Source of the DNA: JBGSKV01 sp041740975
GTDB lineage: Bacteria; Bdellovibrionota_B; Oligoflexia; Oligoflexales; JALZUQ01
Reading direction: 5' to 3'
Length of the DNA: 51,749 bases
Assembly: GCA_041740975.1 (NCBI GenBank)
Contig: JBGSKV010000111.1
Location: 1 to 51,749, forward strand
Below are positions 33,154 to 42,479 of this stretch, in pieces; the first letter of the stretch is position 1, and every line of letters begins with the position of its first letter. The notes below the pieces were generated by a model, which was given only the letters and a program-made list of their open reading frames with translations, did not search any database and was not told the DNA's origin. A program made the position numbers and the translations under genes.

Positions 33154-34659
33154 GTGGCATTAGAAATTGTTCGTCGAGTTCGAGATAACCTTCATGGAAC
33201 GATAGACCTCAGCCATATTGAAGACAAAATAGTTTCTCATCCTATTTTTCAAAGACTACGCCGCATTCATCAAACCGCTTTTTTATCATATGTCTTTCCC
33301 GGCGCCTCTCATACAAGGTTTGAACACTCTCTAGGCGTCATGCATATGGCCGACCGAGCTTGGCACCATATTATTAGCAATCAAAAACGATTAGGAAACT
33401 CGATTAATCGCATAAAGAACTTCGCCGAAATCGAAAAGAACTCTCAAAAAGAAATTGTTCACGGACTTCTCGCGCCGGCGTTTGGCAAGGCTGAAAGTAT
33501 TTTCCAATCGGATTACGTGCTGCAAGTCCTAAGACTAGCGGGGCTTTTACACGATTTGGGTCACCCACCTTTTTCTCATAGTGGCGAACGTTTCCTAACG
33601 ACCTATGATGACTTGATTGAAAACAATCCTCATACTGCTCCTTATCTTTTGGAATACTTACGTAGTCAAAAGAAAGAAAATGAAAGGAAAGGTCGCAACC
33701 AACAAGTCGGCCATGAAGAGTATTCTTTAATTGCTATTCACCGCATCATAGAAGATTGCGAGCTAGGAAACGAAGTATCCGCTCGTGACGTCATTTCCAT
33801 CATCAATCCGGAAGTGAAGCCCGAACCTGATTCACCTTTGATGCAGCTCAACGCCCATCATTTTTGCCATGAACTTATTTCTAGCGAACTTGACATTGAT
33901 CGAATGGATTATTTACTAAGAGATTCTCGCGAGTGTGGGGTTGTTTACGGAATTTTTGACTCATCCAGACTTTTAGATTCGTTGGCGGTTTATTACAATC
34001 CGGGCGACAATAGTTTGCATCCGGCCATTTTACTTTCCGGCCTCGCAGCCTTCGAAGATTACTTGCGCGCAAGACATTCTATGTATTTGCAACTTTATTT
34101 TCACAAAACCTCTGTAGCCTGTGAGGCGATGTTGCAAAATATCGCTGATCAACTTGGCGATTACACGCTGCCTGGCAATGCCGACAAATATTTTGAACTT
34201 GATGAGTATAATATTCAAATAGAATTGTTGAGCGCAGCCAAGGATAGACGTCCGAAGGACTTAAATATCCAAGAAGATATTCTTAATCTCTTGAGTCGCC
34301 GCGTACTTTGGAAGCGCGCTTATGAAGTTACAGGCGCTAAACCTTTGCAAGATGATGCCCTTGCCACTGCCGAGACGGTTTTGAAAAATTTGGGAGTAGA
34401 TTATCAAGTTGCCTCGTCGAAGTCTTACCTGACCAGATTCAAAAGTCGCGAAGCTGGTGAGTCAAGTCAAAATTATCTACGTTTGATCAAAAAAGATCAC
34501 AACCAAATACCCACTGTCACACCAGTGGAAGATCATTCAAATGTTATTTCTAACAACGAAAAATATTTTATTCGTCGCATCTACTGCAACCCAACAAAGT
34601 CACTGGATCTGGCAACGATCAAGGACAAGATCTTCTCGACACTCCAGTTAAAAAAATAG
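33154..34659 (+). CDS. HD-superfamily phosphohydrolase (dGTPase-like)
   Basis: 501 aa, GTG start, nine bases after pyrD. The N-terminal HD domain has HTRFEHSLGVMHMADRAWHH (about 50-69), GLLHDLGHPPFSH (the HD pair) and SELDIDRMDYLLRDS (the final Asp), the set of metal ligands seen in dGTP triphosphohydrolases and COG1078 enzymes such as YwfO/SamHD1-like proteins. The C-terminal part carries no known domain. A role in dNTP or nucleotide turnover fits the neighbourhood of pyrD but the substrate is not known. Cytoplasmic. Confidence 0.85.
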   Translation: MALEIVRRVRDNLHGTIDLSHIEDKIVSHPIFQRLRRIHQTAFLSYVFPGASHTRFEHSLGVMHMADRAWHHIISNQKRLGNSINRIKNFAEIEKNSQKEIVHGLLAPAFGKAESIFQSDYVLQVLRLAGLLHDLGHPPFSHSGERFLTTYDDLIENNPHTAPYLLEYLRSQKKENERKGRNQQVGHEEYSLIAIHRIIEDCELGNEVSARDVISIINPEVKPEPDSPLMQLNAHHFCHELISSELDIDRMDYLLRDSRECGVVYGIFDSSRLLDSLAVYYNPGDNSLHPAILLSGLAAFEDYLRARHSMYLQLYFHKTSVACEAMLQNIADQLGDYTLPGNADKYFELDEYNIQIELLSAAKDRRPKDLNIQEDILNLLSRRVLWKRAYEVTGAKPLQDDALATAETVLKNLGVDYQVASSKSYLTRFKSREAGESSQNYLRLIKKDHNQIPTVTPVEDHSNVISNNEKYFIRRIYCNPTKSLDLATIKDKIFSTLQLKK

Positions 34660-34800
34660 GGTTTACATCATGACGTTTTTGGCTCTCGGAGCCGAAAGAT
34701 AAGATCGACCACTCAGCCTAAAACTCCCAAACCTTTCAGGAGTATACGCTCGTTCTTAAGTTTTCATTAAGTGTGCCGCAGCCCATCCGATCAGCTAACT

Positions 34801-35418
34801 ATGGTCATAGTTTCACACATAGCCAGGCGATTTGCGTCCGATCAGAGTGGATTTTCTTTGGTTGAGCTGATGGTCGTCATTTCCATAATGTCCGTATTAA
34901 GCATGATGATTCTACCGCAGATTGCGATATTTCAAATTAGGGCTGCGCAGTCTGAGATGTTGCAAAATACGCGGATTATTTTCACGCATATCAATTCTTA
35001 TTACGCAGAACATGAGGCTTATCCTGCGGGCGGTGGATGGGGAAAATCTATAATTTCCGCTCCAAGTATAAACTATTTTGTTGAAAACTCTTATTGCGAA
35101 GGATCTTACCCCTCACCGGGTGGACTCCGCATGAATAGCTGCGACAAACTTCGATATGTTTATAGCTTTTTCCCACCTGGCTCACACGGATTCTGCCCCA
35201 ACCCCGCAGACACCGCTTGTTTCATAATCGACGCAGACGGCACTGGATATACCATGGGAGGCGCTACGCCTTATACTTATTCTCCTGGCGCTGGCGTTCC
35301 GACTAAGTGGTGCAAGCAGCCAGATGGCTTTGATGTTTATTACAGTGATCGTTGGTATATGACTTCGAATGGCGTCTTAACGCCATTTAATAATGCTGCC
35401 AAAAACTGTTTCAACTAA
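34801..35418 (+). CDS. Type IV pilin-like protein
   Basis: 205 aa with a class III signal: a 17-residue basic leader ending DQSG, then FSLVELMVVISIMSVLSMM with Glu at +5. A GTG ten codons upstream is also open; the ATG was chosen for leader length. The mature domain has Cys pairs and an Asp-rich loop (FIIDADGTGYTMGG), like minor pilins or pseudopilins with a calcium loop. No full T4P cluster is nearby. It would be processed by the prepilin peptidase at 21.9 kb. Confidence 0.85.
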   Translation: MVIVSHIARRFASDQSGFSLVELMVVISIMSVLSMMILPQIAIFQIRAAQSEMLQNTRIIFTHINSYYAEHEAYPAGGGWGKSIISAPSINYFVENSYCEGSYPSPGGLRMNSCDKLRYVYSFFPPGSHGFCPNPADTACFIIDADGTGYTMGGATPYTYSPGAGVPTKWCKQPDGFDVYYSDRWYMTSNGVLTPFNNAAKNCFN

Positions 35419-35425
35419 CCCAATA

Positions 35426-37702
35426 TTACGCTTTAGCTTCGGGTTCCGCTTGAAAAGTCACATAAAACTGTAAGCAGGCTTTCGCTTGCTCGTTCGTGTA
35501 TCCGAACTTTTTTTCTAAGTTATCATAAGTCATTTTCGCCGCTGCAATATCGTCGCGACTAAAGTCACTTTCATGATTTGTGCCCAAAGCTAGCATGGCA
35601 TTGTAAATCTTACCGACCACTTGCGTCTTCTCACCATGATAATGGTCCCGAATCTTTTGCAAGAAATCTTCAAAAATCTTACTCACAACGATCTCGTCGT
35701 TCGGGTTATCAATCTTCGAAGCCGCAATCCGCGAGAGCAGTCCTCGGCGAAATTTCTCAACAGGCTGCGGCGCATCGAGAATTTTTTCTATCTCAGACAT
35801 GACTTTTGTCGATGCCTCTTCCGAAGTTCCTCGTTTTTGATCGTAAACTTTTTCATTCTTAAGACTACCGACGACGTGGTCTATATAACGCTTCAAAAGA
35901 GTTTCATACTCTTGATCGTCTACAAGATTCATCGCCTTCAAGCTTTCGTTGGCAAAAATCTCTGCAAACTCAGCTTTAATGTAATCAATAAAAAGAGCGG
36001 CGTCATGATACTTACCACGCGGCTCGAACTGCAGAAATTCATGGATCGTTCGGTTCTTAACGAGAGATTCAAGCTCTTCAAAGATAGCCATAGGAGTTAA
36101 CGAGGAATGATTCGGGTTTTGAGCGGCATTGCTCAAAATAACTTTCAATTCGCGCGGCGAGGCGCCAAATCGTCCCTCATATACGACCAAGTCCAATGAC
36201 TCAGAAACGATTTTATCGCGAAGTTTGTAGAGAGATTTTTCATCTCGATTCGCCATATGACTTTGCAGAGATCTTCCAGCGTACATTTTTGCTTTGACCA
36301 GTGGATCCACACGAGAAATCAAAGTCCTTTCTTTGATATCATACTTCTCAACATCGGGCTGCTTCATGCGAGTCATCACAGCCCATAGGCTGAGAAGCTC
36401 CACGGAATGCGGCGCGATTTTGGTGGTTTGGCTTAAGATTTCGACTTCTCGTTTGTAAATCTTTTGTTCGTCTTCGACGTTCAATAGATATGGCACTGTG
36501 ACCAGGGCAAACCGCCCACTAAAAGCCGTGAAGTCTGGTGAAGCTTTGAAGGCATCCAAATGTTTTTCATTAGTGGTGGCAAAAAAGACAAGATCTAGGT
36601 GCGCAGTGCCCGTGTGCAAACTAACGGTGGATTTTTCAATAGTACTCAGGAGATATTTCAAGGCTTCCAAGGGGCGCTTCAACATGTCCGAAAACTCGAG
36701 TATTCCTCGATTAGCATCGACCAACTGACCGGAAACTTCATGGAAACTAATGTTGTGTAGCACTGATGGTAGGTTCGCAATGTTTTGATCCATAGTGAGT
36801 TGCTTTTCGTTCGCATCCACCACCATCTGTGGCTCGACGCTCGCGATGCCTACACGGTATTGATACGAATAAAAAAATCGCTCGACCTGAATATGACGAA
36901 ACACTTTATTGATATCCCCGTCATAAGCATTCAGAAGTGTTTCAAAAATAAGTTGATTACGCTTTGATAGTCCCGACAGGTAAACATGGGGAGGAAGAAC
37001 GACTTCAGAAGGATCAATTCCTTTTTCGATTGCGATCCATTCTTTCATCCACTTTTCGCGGTAAGGCATCGGTATCAAATAAAAAGGATTCTCTTTAAAC
37101 TCAGAGTGAATGCGCGAGGCAATGTTTTGATCGTCCAAAAGCGCATAACTTGTATCGCTAACCATGCTTTGGTCTAATGCCTTACGCGGAGAGAAACCAA
37201 TGGGGCCCGACTCACCTTTGGAGCGCATTTCCGGCGACTGTTCTGCTGGGAATACCCAGTTAAATCGGTATACCGCACCTTGTTCTAGCTCACTGTATTG
37301 CTGCATGGCGCGCGCTATCGTTTCTACAGTCGACGTTTTGGCCGAACCGTTTGGTCCGTGAAGGAGAATGAGTTTGTTCGAGTAACCCTGGCGAGCAAAA
37401 TTTTCGATGATTTTATAAATGCGATTCTGGTAGCGCTCACCACCGATGATGCTTCCATACTTAAACGTACCTGTGTCAAAAATCTTGTGGCGAGTGAACG
37501 GCATGCCGCCATCCCGGACTTCGTAACCGCCAAAATGACTCATACAATCTTTGAGATATACCGACGCTGTCCGTGTCAAAGCCTGTGGCCGCTGCCTTAA
37601 CAGCTCCAAATAGCTTTCAAAACTCATGATGATCTGGCGACGTTTGAACAACTGTTGGTAGTCGTTACTGAGCTCGTGCAATTTGTCGTAAAAACCGGTC
37701 AT
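35426..37702 (-). CDS. prkA: PrkA-type serine protein kinase / AAA protein
   Basis: 758-aa PrkA (YeaG family) protein with an N-terminal AAA-like module and a C-terminal kinase-like domain, linked to stress and stationary-phase signalling in other bacteria. Walker A GPNGSAKT at 116-123, then a family-conserved MRSKGESGPIGFSPRK-like stretch and the late SRVDPLVKAKMYAGRSL block. The start ATG has GGAG nine bases upstream. Its usual partners yeaH and spoVR are not adjacent; it is divergent from phoH. Convergent with the pilin gene, seven bases between stops. Confidence 0.9.
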   Translation of the reverse strand: MTGFYDKLHELSNDYQQLFKRRQIIMSFESYLELLRQRPQALTRTASVYLKDCMSHFGGYEVRDGGMPFTRHKIFDTGTFKYGSIIGGERYQNRIYKIIENFARQGYSNKLILLHGPNGSAKTSTVETIARAMQQYSELEQGAVYRFNWVFPAEQSPEMRSKGESGPIGFSPRKALDQSMVSDTSYALLDDQNIASRIHSEFKENPFYLIPMPYREKWMKEWIAIEKGIDPSEVVLPPHVYLSGLSKRNQLIFETLLNAYDGDINKVFRHIQVERFFYSYQYRVGIASVEPQMVVDANEKQLTMDQNIANLPSVLHNISFHEVSGQLVDANRGILEFSDMLKRPLEALKYLLSTIEKSTVSLHTGTAHLDLVFFATTNEKHLDAFKASPDFTAFSGRFALVTVPYLLNVEDEQKIYKREVEILSQTTKIAPHSVELLSLWAVMTRMKQPDVEKYDIKERTLISRVDPLVKAKMYAGRSLQSHMANRDEKSLYKLRDKIVSESLDLVVYEGRFGASPRELKVILSNAAQNPNHSSLTPMAIFEELESLVKNRTIHEFLQFEPRGKYHDAALFIDYIKAEFAEIFANESLKAMNLVDDQEYETLLKRYIDHVVGSLKNEKVYDQKRGTSEEASTKVMSEIEKILDAPQPVEKFRRGLLSRIAASKIDNPNDEIVVSKIFEDFLQKIRDHYHGEKTQVVGKIYNAMLALGTNHESDFSRDDIAAAKMTYDNLEKKFGYTNEQAKACLQFYVTFQAEPEAKA

Positions 37703-37758
37703 TGCTTAAATCTCCGTCATTAAAACAAAATCGTTTCGCTTCTTCTAGGATACGTGAA

Positions 37759-37787
37759 TTGGCAAATAAAACGTATACATGTAAATT
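37759..37787 (+). promoter_or_regulatory. Probable sigma-70 promoter of phoH
   Basis: TTGGCA (37759-37764), 17-base spacer, TAAATT (37782-37787). A start near 37794 would give a leader of about 60 bases before the phoH ATG. Located in the prkA/phoH divergent gap. Confidence 0.4.
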
Positions 37788-37853
37788 ACCGAATGATAAC
37801 ATGGGGATGTATTTCACGCATTTACAATTTTTTGACATCTCTGGGGGCCCTTG

Positions 37854-39182
37854 ATGAAGAAAGTTTTTGTCCTGGATACCAATATTCTCCTGTCGAACCC
37901 CAACAGTATTTTCCAGTTTGAAGAAAACGATATTGTCATCCCCATCTCTGTCATAGAAGAAATCGATAATTTTAAATCACAGCAAAGTGAGACTGGTCGT
38001 AACGCGCGTGAGTGCTCTCGCCTTCTCGATCGTTTGCGCGAAAAAGGCAATCTCTCGACGGGCATCCGCCTTTCCGACAACGAACAAAATTTGGGAATGC
38101 TTTCCGTTCACCTTGGTCGTGGCACAGAGGCCTTACCCGATGCCATGGCGCGAAATGTCGATAATCATGTTTTGTCGATTGCACTGACTTTACAAAAACA
38201 ATCTCCTAACAACAAAGTCATCGTTGTTACCAAAGATGCCAACTTGCGTATCAAAGCTGACGCTCTCAATTTGCCAGCGGAAAACTACGAGGCCGATAAA
38301 GTCGATATTTCGCATCTCTACACAGGCTTTACCAAAGTCACAGTAAGTAGTGCGGTGATTAATGACTTTTACGCTAAGCGTGAAGTGCGCCTCGAAAATG
38401 TCCAGTTTCATCCGAACCAATATGCTTTTTTGGAAGATGAAAACGACGCCTCGCAAGTGGTTTATGGCGTATATGACTCCGACACCGAAATGGTTCGTAT
38501 GCTGGACCTTAGCAACAACGGTGTTTGGGGCGTGTATCCTCGCAACATCGAGCAGACCTTTGCTTTAGATGCACTTTTAAATGACGAAGTTCAAATCGTT
38601 ACTCTAAGTGGCGGCGCTGGTACGGGTAAAACTCTTTTGGCATTAGCAGCAGGTCTTTCCAAAACAACAGACGAAGACAAGTACCAAAAACTCTTGGTCT
38701 CTCGCCCTATCTTTCCACTCGGTAAAGATGTCGGTTATTTGCCGGGGGATTTGGATGAAAAACTCACGCCTTGGATGCAGCCCATTTACGATAACTTAGA
38801 ACTTCTCTTGAGTGGTGGCATTCATACTCGCAAGAAACGCCTCAGCAAAACCTATGAAGAACTCATTCACCAAGGCATTTTGGCGATCGAACCACTTACC
38901 TATATTCGTGGCCGCTCTTTGCCGAATCAGTTCTTTATTGTGGATGAAGCGCAAAACTTGACACCGCACGAAATCAAAACCATTTTGACCCGTGCAGGCC
39001 ACGGTACAAAAGTGGTCCTAACTGGCGACCCGTATCAGATCGACCATCCTTATCTGGACTCCGAGCGTAACGGCTTGACGTATGTTATCGAACGTCTCAA
39101 AGGCACCAAGATCTCGGCTCATGTACGCTTGCAACAAGGCGAGCGAAGTGAAATGGCAACTTTGGCAGCAGAACTACTTTAA
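37854..39182 (+). CDS. phoH: PIN-PhoH family protein
   Basis: 442 aa: an N-terminal PIN nuclease domain (1-140) fused to a PhoH ATPase. PIN acids are visible: D8 in VLDTN, E35/E36 in VIEEID, and D127 in VVTKDANLR. ATPase: Walker A GGAGTGKT (253-260) and Walker B VDEAQN (363-368). The pair is known as PhoH2, an RNA helicase/nuclease in some bacteria. GGGGG precedes the ATG; an in-frame TTG directly upstream is not preferred. Its TAA shares a TTAA with the convergent bcp stop. Confidence 0.93.
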   Translation: MKKVFVLDTNILLSNPNSIFQFEENDIVIPISVIEEIDNFKSQQSETGRNARECSRLLDRLREKGNLSTGIRLSDNEQNLGMLSVHLGRGTEALPDAMARNVDNHVLSIALTLQKQSPNNKVIVVTKDANLRIKADALNLPAENYEADKVDISHLYTGFTKVTVSSAVINDFYAKREVRLENVQFHPNQYAFLEDENDASQVVYGVYDSDTEMVRMLDLSNNGVWGVYPRNIEQTFALDALLNDEVQIVTLSGGAGTGKTLLALAAGLSKTTDEDKYQKLLVSRPIFPLGKDVGYLPGDLDEKLTPWMQPIYDNLELLLSGGIHTRKKRLSKTYEELIHQGILAIEPLTYIRGRSLPNQFFIVDEAQNLTPHEIKTILTRAGHGTKVVLTGDPYQIDHPYLDSERNGLTYVIERLKGTKISAHVRLQQGERSEMATLAAELL

Positions 39183-39661
39183 TCGAGTTCTGCAATAGCT
39201 TTGAGAACGTCGGCGCTATGGCCTGGGACTTTGACTTTAGGCCATACCGCTGCCACCTTGCCTTTTTTATCGATCAGAAACGTCGCTCGCTGAACACCCA
39301 TATACTTTCGGCCGTACATACTTTTTAAGACCCAAACGCCATATTTCTCACAAAGTTTCTTGTCACTATCGGCAAGTAGATCAAATGGCAAAGAGTACTT
39401 CTTCTTAAACTTTTGATGCGACTCCACAGTGTCAGGGCTAACTCCAATCACGACAGTATCGAGCTTCTGATACTTTTTGATGTCTTTACCGAAGGTTTTG
39501 GCTTCGACCGTGCAACCGGGAGTGTCGTCTTTCGGATAAAAGTATAAAAGGACATTTTTCTTACCGCGATAGTCCTTAATATTTACCTTCTCACCCTTGT
39601 CATTCATTAAGACGATTGCAGGTGCGGTCTGTCCTGGTTCGATTTCGGTCATATCAGCCAT
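39179..39661 (-). CDS. bcp: Peroxiredoxin of the Bcp/PrxQ type
   Basis: 160-aa thiol peroxidase that reduces hydroperoxides. Peroxidatic Cys in TPGCT (C50) with Pro and Thr in place, thioredoxin-fold core FYPKDDTPGC. E. coli Bcp has its resolving Cys five residues later; here that place is Lys (TVEAKTF). The only other Cys is C104 in KKLCEKYG, which might substitute, as in other PrxQ forms, or the enzyme may act as 1-Cys. Cytoplasmic. Overlaps the phoH stop by four bases. Confidence 0.93.
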   Translation of the reverse strand: MADMTEIEPGQTAPAIVLMNDKGEKVNIKDYRGKKNVLLYFYPKDDTPGCTVEAKTFGKDIKKYQKLDTVVIGVSPDTVESHQKFKKKYSLPFDLLADSDKKLCEKYGVWVLKSMYGRKYMGVQRATFLIDKKGKVAAVWPKVKVPGHSADVLKAIAELD

Positions 39662-39714
39662 AAGAAACTCCTGAGTTTTGCCAAATTTATTTCGTCACCC
39701 TCGCTTAAAAAGAA

Positions 39715-39744
39715 TTGATAACATCTGACGTCTCACCGTATAAT
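39715..39744 (+). promoter_or_regulatory. Strong sigma-70-like promoter
   Basis: TTGATA (39715-39720), 18-base spacer, perfect TATAAT (39739-39744), about 36 bases before the ATG of the exported-protein gene. One of the best promoter matches in the window. Confidence 0.6.
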
Positions 39745-39780
39745 TCAAGCAGTATTTCACACTAACTTCTGGGGTTTTTC

Positions 39781-40275
39781 ATGCCTTTTAAAATATTGAC
39801 CTACACCGTCCTCACTTCCTTATTTTTTGTCACGGCAAGTGCCCAAGCAAATGGCTGGATCTTGACCTCAGGCATATATAACGGCATAGGCTCCATTAGA
39901 GATACTTTCACTGGGAAAGTGTGTTCCTACGATATGAAGTTAACGGTTGGCGATGCGCCTAACAATGAACTCTACGTTATTCGCCGGCTCGACTACCATG
40001 ACCCCATCCATTGCGATTATCAATCCGAGACTCATTTTGTCGTCAAGAATATTGGCGACAATGTCTACCGCGTGTCTATTAATAACTACGATGCCGATCA
40101 TGGCTTTTGTTCTAGCCCAAACTTTTGTATGCATCACCTGAGTTATACCAACGGTTCAAAAGTTACGGAGGGCATCTACGAAAAAGATGGCAACTATGTC
40201 TTTAGTGGTATGGGCACCTATGCGATGGGAGTCGAAAAAACTTGGTCGGCCAATCTAGTGAAACAAACGAAATAG
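39781..40275 (+). CDS. Exported Cys-containing protein of unknown function
   Basis: 164 aa with a signal peptide (MPFKILTYTVLTSLFFVTASAQA, cleavage near AQA). Four Cys remain in the mature part (VCSYDM, HCDYQ, FCSSPNFC), enough for two disulfides. Beta-rich, with no recognised domain. It has its own strong promoter and appears monocistronic. Periplasmic or secreted by inference. Confidence 0.7.
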   Translation: MPFKILTYTVLTSLFFVTASAQANGWILTSGIYNGIGSIRDTFTGKVCSYDMKLTVGDAPNNELYVIRRLDYHDPIHCDYQSETHFVVKNIGDNVYRVSINNYDADHGFCSSPNFCMHHLSYTNGSKVTEGIYEKDGNYVFSGMGTYAMGVEKTWSANLVKQTK

Positions 40276-40399
40276 TTCTCTTAGGAACACACCTCTCAAA
40301 ACCTTGACCCAATTGAGTTCGAGTCACCTATTCATGTATCAGAATTCATGATATCATCGTGAAATCCCCAATTTACGCGCATATTTCATAGGAACTAGT

Positions 40400-41716
40400 A
40401 TGAAAGTCATTCTATTTGTCTCTTCAGCTTGCATTCTCATGTCCTGTAAAATGCGAAATATCTCAGACGTCAAACACGACTTCGGTCAAACGACGCGCGG
40501 AGTAGAAAATTTTAACTTCGAACCGTGCGAAGCATCGTATGAGTCAAAAAGTTTTTTCCCTAAAACTCAGGAATATCTCCAAAACATCGCCATGGAAATC
40601 ATGCGAAACAACCCGCAAACCTTTAAACAAGGCAGCAAACTCGATCCGAAACATTTTTGCATCGACGTCAAAAATGATCCTACATTCAACGCATACGCGA
40701 AATCAACAAACCGTCACGTGACCTTCCACACAGGAATGGTAAAAGAACTAGGATCTGACGCAAGTGTCGCAGCTGTGATGGCTCATGAACTCGCGCACAT
40801 CACTATGCTTCACCTCTACTCTAGTCACCCGAAATTCATCCCTAACGACAATACAAAGAAAGACATTGAAGAAAATATTAAGATTTTCAAGCAATTTAAC
40901 GGTGAATTTACAAAAGCAGAACAGTTGAGAAATGCAGCGTTAGTTGCACTCGAAAACTCGGACGATCGTGATGAATCTCTAAAACTTCAAGTAGAATTTA
41001 TCGGACTTTTTGACGATGTATTCAGAAATTTCTCAGATCGTTACGGCAACGTAAACGTTAACGAATTTGCAAACGCAAGAAATAATTTCCTGAAAAAGAT
41101 TGACGAAAGTAAACGAGATTCGCTCGCCTCCAAAATCGATCAGATCGCCAAAATTTTCCTCGATGCGCAGCCACTTGGAGTTCGGTTGAATAAACTTCGC
41201 GATGACATGCGCATGCAACTCCTCAAGTCTACACAGGTTGGCCTATCAGAGGGTATGAATTGGGAAGAGCAAGAGGCAGATGAAGTTGGCCTTGAATTGT
41301 ATCGGCGAGCCGGATTTCGGGATTCTCATTTTTTTGACATGCTTTTTCAGCTTGCCGCCGTTTCGGGTTTGTCCGCACGAGATATCGCATCTTGTATGCA
41401 GATGAGCTTCAAGGCCATTTTACTGAGTAATAGAAATTCTGAACCAGAAAGAGGTGCGGCGAGTCATCCTGAATCCTGTTGGAGAATCTTTGACCATCAA
41501 AAGGAACTGATGTTACATAAAAATGACTATGCGAATTTCCCAAACAACAAAGTCATGCTTAATATGAATGGACTTGCCGATGCGATCCAAGAAATCACAG
41601 CTTTTGAGGATAGGACCAATTCAGATCCTATTATGGAATTTTCACCGACAACCCCTGGGACTACAAGTGACCCGCTGCCAAATTTTCCAAGTGAACCGTC
41701 TGTTCGAAAAAAGTAA
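40400..41716 (+). CDS. M48-family metalloprotease lipoprotein
   Basis: 438 aa. Signal sequence with lipobox LMSC (C16), so probably anchored in the outer membrane facing the periplasm. The zinc motif HELAH is at 129-133 and the third ligand is E292 in NWEEQEADEVG. The usual stretch between the two is about 55-60 residues; here it is about 159, filled by a helical Lys/Asp/Glu-rich insert. It resembles BepA/LoiP-type envelope proteases in motif but lacks visible TPR repeats at the C-terminus, which instead is Pro/Ser-rich. AGGA sits seven bases before the ATG. Two bases separate it from the convergent reductase gene. Confidence 0.85.
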   Translation: MKVILFVSSACILMSCKMRNISDVKHDFGQTTRGVENFNFEPCEASYESKSFFPKTQEYLQNIAMEIMRNNPQTFKQGSKLDPKHFCIDVKNDPTFNAYAKSTNRHVTFHTGMVKELGSDASVAAVMAHELAHITMLHLYSSHPKFIPNDNTKKDIEENIKIFKQFNGEFTKAEQLRNAALVALENSDDRDESLKLQVEFIGLFDDVFRNFSDRYGNVNVNEFANARNNFLKKIDESKRDSLASKIDQIAKIFLDAQPLGVRLNKLRDDMRMQLLKSTQVGLSEGMNWEEQEADEVGLELYRRAGFRDSHFFDMLFQLAAVSGLSARDIASCMQMSFKAILLSNRNSEPERGAASHPESCWRIFDHQKELMLHKNDYANFPNNKVMLNMNGLADAIQEITAFEDRTNSDPIMEFSPTTPGTTSDPLPNFPSEPSVRKK

Positions 41717-41718
41717 AG

Positions 41719-42360
41719 TCATCTTTTTATGGAATAATGAAGAAACAGCTGATTGTGAACTTGTTTAACGTTTTTCAGTTGCATGATTTGCGGACTCGGT
41801 AAATTCGACTTCAAATTTTCAGTATCAAAAAAATCAACCGCTTCGCTGGAGCCAATGATGACCGGACTTAAGGTTAAGTAAAGTTCGTCCACCAATCCAG
41901 CCGCATAAAATAATGCATTCATTTTTCCGCCGCCAAATAACAACGCGGTTTCTACACCCCGATCTTTCAATTTGGACGCGAGGAACTCAGCCGCGTTAGC
42001 TAGTCCATAAGTTTGATTCACGACTTTTTTATCATGCATGGCTATAGGATTGGGGCTAACCATCCAACGTTCAAACTGGACTTGGTTCCAAAACTCTAAA
42101 TTTTTATCCAATCCGCTTGTTGTAAGGATCGCCCATAGCGGAAAATCCCCTTGGCGATTACGTTCGCTTCGTAGTGAACCACTGGCACGAACGGACTCGG
42201 CTCCCGTTATGATCGCATCAGCGTCGAGTATTCTCTCTCGGACAAATTCTTGATCTGCTTTGGATGTCAGGTGGTACGAAAGGCGTTGCTCGTCCGTTTC
42301 TAAAGGGCCAGCTGCGATGCAGCCATCTAAACTAGACGCAATGACATTGATAATCTTCAT
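41719..42360 (-). CDS. Stand-alone RibD C-terminal-type reductase
   Basis: 213 aa with the dihydrofolate-reductase-like fold of the RibD C-terminal domain: INVIASSLDGCIA at the start, DADAIITGAESVRASGS, LLFGGGKMNALFYAAGLVDELYL and the SPVIIG strand. In RibD this half reduces the riboflavin precursor; single-domain versions exist and often have other or unknown substrates. No riboflavin gene is adjacent, so the substrate is not known. NADPH use is inferred from the family. Confidence 0.8.
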   Translation of the reverse strand: MKIINVIASSLDGCIAAGPLETDEQRLSYHLTSKADQEFVRERILDADAIITGAESVRASGSLRSERNRQGDFPLWAILTTSGLDKNLEFWNQVQFERWMVSPNPIAMHDKKVVNQTYGLANAAEFLASKLKDRGVETALLFGGGKMNALFYAAGLVDELYLTLSPVIIGSSEAVDFFDTENLKSNLPSPQIMQLKNVKQVHNQLFLHYSIKR

Positions 42361-42379
42361 ACTAAACTCTTTGTTGAAA

Positions 42380-42470
42380 GAGATCCTTTCGGCTTCACCT
42401 CAGGATGACGTGCCTGCCGAGATCCTTCGCTTTCTGCTTCGCCAAGGCTACGCAGAATACCAGGATAACG
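42380..42470 (+). repeat. Pair of related short intergenic repeats
   Basis: Copy 1 (42380-42410) reads GAGATCCTTTCGG ... CAGGATGACG. Copy 2 (42419-42470) reads GAGATCCTTCGC ... CAGGATAACG with a longer middle. A related element with reverse orientation lies at 31781-31830. Position is the gap between the reductase gene start and the carD stop. Likely dispersed non-coding repeats; possible transcript-level effects are not shown. Confidence 0.6.
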
Positions 42471-42479
42471 TCTGCGACG

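Noticed and set aside
34676..34696. GGCTC/GAGCC hairpin after the HD gene as a terminator
   Set aside because: Short stem, no T-run on the 3' side of either strand.
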